Positions 1 through 4,970 of a stretch of DNA of 6,350 bases are shown here, piece after piece; positions within the stretch are counted from its first letter, which is position 1, and the number at the start of each line of letters is the position of its first letter. This stretch comes from Thermoplasmata archaeon (lineage in GTDB: Archaea; Thermoplasmatota; Thermoplasmata; Lutacidiplasmatales; UBA184). The position numbers were made by a program, and so were the translations under genes. Below the pieces are notes generated by a model. That model was not told where the DNA came from. It did not search any database and saw only the letters and a list, made by a program, of their open reading frames with translations. The DNA lies in assembly GCA_021823085.1 (NCBI GenBank), contig JAKAPG010000096.1:1-6350 (forward strand). The letters run 5' to 3'.

Positions 1-103
1 CGCAGGTGAGGCGAGGAAGGGGGCCGCCGGCGGGCGATCGGCAGAATCGGGGACGGCGGCCGAGGGCCCCCGTCAGGCAGTACTTAAACTACCAAACTCT
101 CGC
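1..103. other. Left-edge non-coding stretch downstream of glutamine synthetase
   Basis: I see no supportable gene here. A short plus-strand frame is open from base 3 to a stop at 105-107, but it has no start in the window and reads as a low-complexity Arg/Pro-rich peptide. It could be the tail of a gene cut by the edge, or chance in GC-rich DNA. Just past the glutamine synthetase stop, the minus strand is locally T-rich (about 80-100), in contrast to the surrounding GC-rich sequence. That could serve as an archaeal T-tract terminator, but no long T run is present. Confidence 0.3.
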
Positions 104-1579
104 CTAGACGTCGAGGTAGCGGTAGAACTCGAACGGGTGCGGCCGCAGGTTGAGCTGCAGCTGCTCCTCGCGCTTGAGCTCGTGCCACATCTCGAGCACG
201 GAGGAGTCGAAGACGCCCCGCAGGAACCCGTCGTCGGAGCTGAGGCACTCCAGCGCCTCGCCGAGGGAGCCGGGAAGCTCCCGGACCCCGAGCTCGCGCC
301 GGCGCGTCGGCGACAGCTTGTAGATGTCGTGGTCGACGGGGGGCGGGGGCTCGATCTTCCGCCGGATCCCGTCCAGGCCCGCGAGGGCCAGGGCGGCCTC
401 GGTGAGGTAGATGTTCGCCGCCGAGTCCGGCGTCCGGTACTCGATCCGCTTCGCCTCCGGCCGTCCGCGGTGGTAGAACGGGATGCGGACGTTCGCGGAG
501 CGGTTCGAGCGGCTCCACGCGATGAAGACGGGCGCCTCGTACCCCGGGACCAGGCGCCGGTAGGAGTTCGTGGTGGGGTTGGTGATGGCGCAGAGGGCGC
601 GCGAGTGCTCGAGGAGTCCCCCGACATAGTAGCGGCAGGTCTGGCTCACCTCGGCGTAGGCGTCGTTCGCGTCGAAGAACGCCGGGACGCCGCCCGTCCA
701 CAGCGACTGGTTCATGTGCATGCCGATGCCGTTGTCGCCGAAGACCGGCTTCGGCATGAACGTCGCGACCTTTCCGTGCTGGCGCGCGACGTTCTTGATC
801 ACGTAGCGGACGTCCTGGACGTGGTCCGCCGAGGGGACCAGGTCGTCGAAGCGGATGTTGATCTCGCTCTGGCCCGCCGTCGCGACCTCGTGGTGGTGGG
901 CGTCCATCCGGATGTGGAAGTTGTCGGCGAGGATGTTGCACATCTCGCTGCGCATGCCCTCCAGGTGGTCTGCCGGTCCGGCCCGGTGGTAGCCTTCCTT
1001 GAAGCGGATCGCCCAGTGCCCGTCGTTCGCCTGCCACGGCGCCTCGCGGCTCTCGATCAGGTAGCCGGCCCCGCCCCACGCGTCGCGGACCGAGTCCGCC
1101 GACGGGATCAGCTTGACGCTGTCGAAGACGAAGAACTCGATCTCCGGCCCCCAGTACGAGCGGTCGTACCCGGCCGAGGCGAGGACCTCCCCGGTCCGCC
1201 GCGCGATCCCGCGCGGGTCGTGGGAGTAGGGTTCCTTCGAGGCCCCGACCAGAACGTCGCAGATGAATCGCGCCGTCCCGCCGTGGTCCGCGCCCCAGGG
1301 GACGATGCCCATGGTCGACGGGTCCGGCAGCAGGATCATGTCGGATTCGTAGATCTCCCGGAACCCGCGGACCGACGAACCGTCGAGCTTGGGGATCCCG
1401 GAGGAGAACATCTCCGGTTCGACGGTGTCCGCCGGCAGGTGGATGTGGTTGTAGCCGCCGAGAAGATCCGTGTAGAACAGTTCGACCCAGCGTAGGCCCG
1501 CGGACCGGATCTGGTCCAGCACCTCGGTCCCGCGCGCCTCCGCCGTCGCCCCGCTCGCCCGTGTCGCTGCCGCCGCCAT
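104..1579 (-). CDS. glnA: Glutamine synthetase, type I
   Basis: This enzyme makes glutamine from glutamate, ammonia and ATP, the main ammonium-assimilation step in the cytoplasm; the family forms dodecamers. From the ATG at 1579 the protein is 491 aa, close to the usual length of about 440-475. The N-terminal beta-grasp domain has WVELFYTDLLG (31-41) and LDGSSVRGF (65-73) followed by ESDM. The catalytic domain has GPEIEFF (144-150, metal-ligand Glu), GMHMNQS with H288, NPTTNSY-RRLVPGYEAP (334-350), NRSANVRIP and RIEYRTPDSAAN. The C-terminus LRPHPFEF (478-485) resembles the enterobacterial end. The Asn in GMHMNQS replaces the second His of the enterobacterial motif, as in Bacillus-type enzymes. 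Y420 lies in DHDIYKLS, at the place of the adenylylation Tyr in NLYDLP, but the flanking residues differ, so regulation by adenylylation is doubtful. A GTG at 1597 would add six residues; ATG is preferred because the extension is not conserved-looking. It is divergent from an Lrp-family regulator. Confidence 0.96.
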   Translation of the reverse strand: MAAAATRASGATAEARGTEVLDQIRSAGLRWVELFYTDLLGGYNHIHLPADTVEPEMFSSGIPKLDGSSVRGFREIYESDMILLPDPSTMGIVPWGADHGGTARFICDVLVGASKEPYSHDPRGIARRTGEVLASAGYDRSYWGPEIEFFVFDSVKLIPSADSVRDAWGGAGYLIESREAPWQANDGHWAIRFKEGYHRAGPADHLEGMRSEMCNILADNFHIRMDAHHHEVATAGQSEINIRFDDLVPSADHVQDVRYVIKNVARQHGKVATFMPKPVFGDNGIGMHMNQSLWTGGVPAFFDANDAYAEVSQTCRYYVGGLLEHSRALCAITNPTTNSYRRLVPGYEAPVFIAWSRSNRSANVRIPFYHRGRPEAKRIEYRTPDSAANIYLTEAALALAGLDGIRRKIEPPPPVDHDIYKLSPTRRRELGVRELPGSLGEALECLSSDDGFLRGVFDSSVLEMWHELKREEQLQLNLRPHPFEFYRYLDV

Positions 1580-1596
1580 CTCCCGACCCCCACGCA

Positions 1597-1609
1597 CCGG
1601 ACGGTCCGG
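1597..1609. promoter_or_regulatory. Perfect dyad upstream of glutamine synthetase, candidate operator
   Basis: The sequence CCGGAC-G-GTCCGG is a perfect inverted repeat of 6-bp arms around one base. The one-base centre is too small for an RNA hairpin loop, so a protein-binding site is the better reading. It lies 18-30 bp upstream of the glutamine synthetase ATG, near where transcription would begin if the TTTGAAGT-like sequence on the minus strand (1613-1620) is the TATA box. The adjacent Lrp-family protein is an obvious candidate ligand, but that is inference. The GC-rich background makes such words fairly common. Confidence 0.35.
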
Positions 1610-1664
1610 GGCTACTTCAAACCTGTTCCCGGGAATCTGGACACTTGACCATGTTTTGTCTCAG

Positions 1665-1677
1665 TTTGATTAAATAC
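1665..1677 (+). promoter_or_regulatory. TATA-like promoter of the Lrp-family gene
   Basis: TTTGATTAAATAC is a conspicuous AT-rich island in a GC-rich region. Its core TTAAATA (1670-1676) is about 37-43 bp upstream of the ATG at 1713, so transcription would start around 1698-1703 and leave a leader of roughly 10-15 nt. On the opposite strand the core reads TATTTAA, so it could in principle also serve the divergent glutamine synthetase with a leader of about 65-70 nt. An imperfect inverted pair GACA-N13-TGTC (1640-1660) abuts it upstream and is a possible autoregulatory site. Confidence 0.5.
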
Positions 1678-1712
1678 GTCCTGTGCCTTTCCTTCGCTTG
1701 GTGCGTTTGTCC

Positions 1713-2180
1713 ATGCTGGACGAGCTCGACCGGCTGATCCTGCAGGAGCTCAACATCGATGCCCGCCGCTCCCACCGCGAGATCGCGCAGCGCCTGAAGA
1801 TCTCCCCGACCACGGTGAGCCACCGGGTCGCCCGCCTCGAGAAGGACGGGGTCATTCGGGGCTACGTCCCGCTCCTGGACGACGAGCTCCTCGGCTGGGA
1901 CCTCACGGCCACGATCGGGATCCGCATCTCGAAGGGGCGCGTGCGCGAGGTCGAGGAGCGGCTGGCGCGGGACCTTCGCGCCTACGCCATCTACGACGTG
2001 ACGGGGGACTTTGACGCCCTGCTCATCGGCCGGTTCCGGGACCGGCGGGACCTGGACCGGTTCGTCAAGCATGCGCTCCAAGACCCGCATGTCGAGCGGA
2101 CCAACACGCAGGTCGTCCTCAATCGCGTCAAGGAGGACCGGCGGGTGCCCGTGTCGGTCCGGTCCGCGGGAAACCCATAA
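1713..2180 (+). CDS. Lrp/AsnC family transcriptional regulator
   Basis: This is a 155-aa DNA-binding regulator of the feast/famine (Lrp/AsnC) family, normal in length. The start chosen is ATG 1713, because the N-terminus then begins LDELDRLILQEL, the family's typical opening. A GTG at 1683 would add ten residues and would lie upstream of the predicted transcription start. The winged helix-turn-helix spans about residues 3-51, with the recognition region near ISPTTVSHRVARLEKDGVI (30-48) followed by RGY. The RAM effector-binding domain follows (about 63-145), with the turn DVTGDFD (95-101), where amino acids bind in this family. It is divergent from glutamine synthetase, and in Sulfolobus acidocaldarius a glutamine-responsive Lrp protein is known, so nitrogen regulation is a reasonable inference. 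The downstream aldolase-like gene begins 34 bp later and is probably cotranscribed. The specific ligand and targets cannot be read from the sequence. Confidence 0.93.
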   Translation: MLDELDRLILQELNIDARRSHREIAQRLKISPTTVSHRVARLEKDGVIRGYVPLLDDELLGWDLTATIGIRISKGRVREVEERLARDLRAYAIYDVTGDFDALLIGRFRDRRDLDRFVKHALQDPHVERTNTQVVLNRVKEDRRVPVSVRSAGNP

Positions 2181-2214
2181 GAGCGGTCCGGTCGGTGGCC
2201 GGGCGGAGCCGACC

Positions 2215-3036
2215 ATGGACTGGGGAATGCGCAACCGGATCCAGCGGATGTTCCGCGGCGACCGCGGCAACACCGTGATGCTCGCGGTCGACCACGGCTA
2301 CTTCATGGGCCCCACGCGCCGGCTCGAGAACCCCGCGGCGACGATCCGGCCGCTGCTGCCGTACGCGGATGCCCTCGCGCTCACCCGCGGGGTGCTGAGG
2401 ACCTCGGTACCTCCCGCGACCGACACCCCGATGGTCCTGCGCGTGTCGGGCGGCGCGACGGTCCTGAAGGAGGATCTCAGCCACGAGGCGATCACGACGA
2501 GCGTCCAGGAGGCGCTCCGCCTCAACTGCTCCGCCGTGGCGCTGTCGGTCTTCGTCGGCGCTCCGCACGAGCACGACTCGTTGGTCAACCTCGCCCGCCT
2601 GGTCGACGACGGCGAGGCCGCGGGGCTCCCCGTGATGGCGATCACCGCCGTCGGTAAGGAGCTCGAGAAGCGGGACGCGCGCTACTTGGCGCTCGCCTGC
2701 CGGGTCTCCGCCGAGCTCGGGGCCCACCTGGTCAAGACCTACTACTGCGACGACTTCGAGAAGGTCGTGGAAGGCTGCCCGGTGCCGATCGTCGTCGCCG
2801 GTGGACCCAAGCTCGACAGCGACCGCGCGGCGCTCGAGCTCGCCGCCAACGCGATCCGTCTCGGGGCGCACGGGATCGACATGGGCCGGAACATCTGGCA
2901 GTCCGACCACCCCGTGGCGATGCTCAAGGCGCTGAGGGCCATCGTCCACGAGAAGGCCGACGCCGACGCGGCCCTGGGGATCCTCGCGGCGGAGCGTTCC
3001 CGCGGGCGGACCGCCACGACACCGGCGGCCGCCTGA
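2215..3036 (+). CDS. LsrF-like class I aldolase-family enzyme (DhnA/LsrF family)
   Basis: This 273-aa TIM-barrel protein is of the class I aldolase family that includes fructose-bisphosphate aldolase DhnA, archaeal AroA'-type synthases and LsrF. By motif it is nearest LsrF, the thiolase that breaks down phosphorylated autoinducer-2. Matches include DWGMRNRIQRMF (2-13), VMLAVDHGYF (21-30, with D26), VPPATDTP, VKTYY with K174 at the expected Schiff-base position, GCPVPIVVAGGPK (187-199) and DMGRNIWQSDHPVAM (222-236). The start at ATG 2215 lacks about 30 residues found before this motif in E. coli LsrF. An upstream in-frame extension would overlap the Lrp gene and has no family resemblance. A purine-rich GGCGGAG lies just upstream. 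No Lsr transporter, kinase or regulator is nearby, so autoinducer-2 breakdown is not supported by context. An archaeal sugar-phosphate or aromatic-precursor aldolase role is equally possible. It is probably in an operon with the preceding regulator. Confidence 0.88.
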   Translation: MDWGMRNRIQRMFRGDRGNTVMLAVDHGYFMGPTRRLENPAATIRPLLPYADALALTRGVLRTSVPPATDTPMVLRVSGGATVLKEDLSHEAITTSVQEALRLNCSAVALSVFVGAPHEHDSLVNLARLVDDGEAAGLPVMAITAVGKELEKRDARYLALACRVSAELGAHLVKTYYCDDFEKVVEGCPVPIVVAGGPKLDSDRAALELAANAIRLGAHGIDMGRNIWQSDHPVAMLKALRAIVHEKADADAALGILAAERSRGRTATTPAAA

Positions 3037-3062
3037 GCCCCGAATCCGCGCCGCGCGCAGGG

Positions 3063-3070
3063 TTCATTAG
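3063..3070 (+). promoter_or_regulatory. TATA-like box of tRNA-Leu
   Basis: TTCATTAG is a short AT-rich island in GC-rich DNA, 25-32 bp before the mature 5' end of the tRNA. This is the spacing expected for an archaeal TATA box driving a stable RNA. The match to the consensus is loose. Confidence 0.4.
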
Positions 3071-3094
3071 TCCGACCCGGCTCGGCCCCCCCGC

Positions 3095-3179
3095 GCGGGG
3101 ATTGCCAAGCCTGGTCAAAGGCGCCAGATTCAGGGTCTGGTCTCGTAGGAGTTCGTGGGTTCAAATCCCTCTCCCCGCA
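3095..3179 (+). tRNA. tRNA-Leu (anticodon CAG)
   Basis: This is a complete class II cloverleaf of 85 nt. Acceptor GCGGGGA (3095-3101) pairs with TCCCCGC (3172-3178), with discriminator A at 3179. The D-stem is GCC/GGC (3104-3106 with 3120-3122). The anticodon stem CCAGA/TCTGG (3124-3128 with 3136-3140) encloses TTCAGGG, giving anticodon CAG at 3131-3133, which reads CUG. The long variable arm has CTC/GAG (3142-3144 with 3149-3151). The T-arm is GTGGG, loop TTCAAAT, CCCTC, with one T-T mismatch (3156 with 3170). CCA is not encoded (the next bases are CCC), as is common in archaea. The T-stem mismatch lies in the 3' part that a tRNA-targeting element would replace, and an integrase gene starts 43 bp downstream. 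Confidence 0.95.
3160..3179 (+). other. Probable attL: 3' end of tRNA-Leu used as integration site
   Basis: The T-loop through discriminator base is the usual crossover identity block for integrases that target tRNA genes, and an integrase gene reading away from the tRNA follows directly. The element's left boundary is therefore inferred to fall within or near this segment. Its exact limits cannot be fixed, because the matching right copy is not in the window: I found no second copy of the tRNA 3' end before base 6350. Confidence 0.5.
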
Positions 3180-3190
3180 CCCCACTTAAG

Positions 3191-3201
3191 TTCATATTCT
3201 A
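3191..3201 (+). promoter_or_regulatory. TATA-like promoter of the integrase gene
   Basis: TTCATATTCTA is AT-rich and centred about 27 bp before the integrase ATG at 3223. This is where a TATA box would sit for a leaderless transcript. GGAG at 3217-3220 is only two bases from the ATG, too close to be a normal ribosome binding site, which also favours leaderless expression. Confidence 0.45.
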
Positions 3202-3222
3202 GTCTACCCCTCTCTCGGAGCG

Positions 3223-4692
3223 ATGCCCCGAAAGCCCGCTGCCCCGGACGAGCTGGAGGATCCCCACTATGTGCGCCAGTACATCCAGCGGAGGCTCGAC
3301 CTCCTCGCCTCCGACGGGCCTTTGGGTAACGGCCCCCCCTTGGGTAGGCGCGAGCGCGACGCCCTCCTCGCATTCGTTCGGGCTCGTCGACCAGAGGTGA
3401 GTGACCTCCGTATCCGAACCTACCTCTCATGGCTCCCAGCAGGCGCTGCCCAGCTAGGGAGCAAGTTCCTGGAGCCTGACCGGGAAACGCCCGCCCAGTT
3501 CAACGAGGCCTTTACTCCGAAGAAGTACGCGCGGGGATCGCGCGTCACCATCGCCCAGTGCCTGCTCACTTTCTGGCGGTGGTGGTTTGAGCAACAGGGC
3601 CGCGATTTTCCTGCATGGCTTCGAATCCGGCTGGAACGCTGGAAGCCAGTCGCCAGGCCCTCGGACATGCTCACACGGGACGACATCGCCCTGATGGCGG
3701 AGCATGCCCAGAACTTTCGCGACAAGGCCTGGGTCTGGACGCTCTTCAACTCCGGCTGCCGCCCCGGGGAAATCTACCGACTGCGGGTCGGTGATGTGGT
3801 CCCGCACGACGAGGGCTACATCGAGCTGAGAGTCACAAGAGAGAAAGGGGCGCCCCCCGAGCCCGCCCCAATCTACGAGGATGCGGTGCCCGCACTGCTG
3901 GCTTGGCTCGCCGCCCACCCCCGTCGCGAGGAGCTCAGCGCCCCGTTGTGGGTCGACGTCGGGGGCCAACGCGTCGGTCACCTTGCGACCTACCGGACGA
4001 TGTACAAGGCGCTCGAAACTGCGGCTCAGCGGGCCAGGATCGCCAAGCCGGTCACTGCCTACGCCCTGAGGCGGTCGCGCCTAACGATGCTGGCGAAAGA
4101 TCCCGCGATCTCGACTTCCATCCTCGAGAAAGTGGCGGGTTGGGTGCCGGGCAGCAAGGTGGCACAGCACTACGTCCACCTCAGCGGCAGGGACGTCATC
4201 AGTGCCCTGAACGCCCGATATGGCGTCAAGGTCACGGACCCTAAGGACCTGCCTCCCCCTGCCCGAACACCCTCGAGGTGCGGCCGCTGCAAGACGATGA
4301 ACCCTGCCGGGGCGGCTTACTGCATGACTTGCGGAGGACCCCTGTCCCTGCCAGCCGTGAAGCAGATAGAAGAAGCGCGATCCGCCGAAGAGCGGCTTGC
4401 GGACCTGCTCCGAAGACCAGAGGCGGTCGAGTTCCTGGCAAAGCTGCTCGCAGAGGACGAGGAGGGCACACATCGGCGAGGTCGCCACGCGAACGGCGAC
4501 GATGGCGGTTCTCGCCTCGAAGCAGCTCCCGCCACGAGCGAGTCCAAGGCGGGGCTCGAAGCCGGTCGCCGTTCTCCCGCCCAGAAGGTCGTGCCCCTGT
4601 CGGACGCGGAAGCGCTAATACAGGCGGGCTACGAGTTCGTCTCCGTCTTGGGTGCCGATCGCGCGGTTCTCCGCGCCCCGCCTGAGCTCTGA
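3223..4692 (+). CDS. Tyrosine recombinase/integrase with C-terminal zinc ribbon
   Basis: This 489-aa site-specific recombinase is predicted to insert and excise the element at tRNA-Leu through a covalent phosphotyrosine intermediate. An N-terminal core-binding region (about 10-140) precedes the catalytic domain (about 150-335). Catalytic residues visible are R180 in SGCRPGEIYRL, K208 in TREKG, R283 in TAYALRRSR, W307 at the His/Trp position and nucleophile Y317 in QHYVHLS. Y280 replaces the first His of the usual HxLRH box, and R284 the second. After the catalytic domain, C353/C356 and C367/C370 form a CxxC-x10-CxxC zinc ribbon, then a charged helical segment (about 378-412), a polar linker and a short ordered-looking tail ending near GYEFVSVLGADRAVL. 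The start is the first ATG after the tRNA with a suitably placed TATA-like box. Such zinc-ribbon integrases are familiar from archaeal elements. All key catalytic residues are present, so it may be active. Confidence 0.92.
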   Translation: MPRKPAAPDELEDPHYVRQYIQRRLDLLASDGPLGNGPPLGRRERDALLAFVRARRPEVSDLRIRTYLSWLPAGAAQLGSKFLEPDRETPAQFNEAFTPKKYARGSRVTIAQCLLTFWRWWFEQQGRDFPAWLRIRLERWKPVARPSDMLTRDDIALMAEHAQNFRDKAWVWTLFNSGCRPGEIYRLRVGDVVPHDEGYIELRVTREKGAPPEPAPIYEDAVPALLAWLAAHPRREELSAPLWVDVGGQRVGHLATYRTMYKALETAAQRARIAKPVTAYALRRSRLTMLAKDPAISTSILEKVAGWVPGSKVAQHYVHLSGRDVISALNARYGVKVTDPKDLPPPARTPSRCGRCKTMNPAGAAYCMTCGGPLSLPAVKQIEEARSAEERLADLLRRPEAVEFLAKLLAEDEEGTHRRGRHANGDDGGSRLEAAPATSESKAGLEAGRRSPAQKVVPLSDAEALIQAGYEFVSVLGADRAVLRAPPEL

Positions 4693-4970
4693 GTCGGCGG
4701 ACGACCCATTCGTCGTTTCCCGCCGAGCGACGTTAGGAATCCGCCCCGGTCGTTGGAAACCGGGTTGGTTGAAAACTGCCGCTGTGCCTCAGGGCAGATC
4801 CGCGCTGGCAAGGCACTCCTTCTCGGCAACGACGCCCCCTCCGAAACCCCTACAGTTGTCTGCCGGGGGAGTATCGTCCCTCCTGCATCAAAAGGTCCTT
4901 AGTTCGGTCGCGTCTGTGGGCGCACGTGACGGATAGGGGTCCAGCCGCCGACGGTAGGGACCGCCCGCGT
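4693..4970. other. Intergenic region between integrase and ATPase
   Basis: I see no gene in these 278 bases. A short plus-strand frame (4652-4936) overlaps the end of the integrase in another frame and has no recognisable features. A 6-bp inverted repeat CCCGGT/ACCGGG (4745-4750 and 4759-4764, 8-base loop) lies 52 bp after the integrase stop. It is not followed by a T run, so it is at best a weak terminator or operator candidate. No clear TATA box is placed for the ATPase gene. Confidence 0.35.

Noticed and set aside
137..1495. Long plus-strand open frame of 452 codons opposite glutamine synthetase
   Set aside because: It is antisense to an unmistakable glutamine synthetase, its translation is Arg/Val/Asp-rich with no family motifs, and such antisense frames are expected in GC-rich coding DNA.
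2128..2949. Minus-strand open frame of 273 codons opposite the LsrF-like gene
   Set aside because: It is a shadow of a strongly conserved gene on the other strand, with no recognisable motif.
3618..3635. TTCGAATCC resembling a tRNA T-loop
   Set aside because: It lies inside the integrase coding frame (WLRIRLERW), and no acceptor, D or anticodon stem can be built around it. It is also not a copy of the tRNA-Leu 3' end, so it is not an att site.
4652..4936. Plus-strand open frame of 94 codons between integrase and ATPase
   Set aside because: It begins inside the integrase in another frame, has no evident promoter, ribosome site or recognisable sequence, and reads like translated non-coding DNA.
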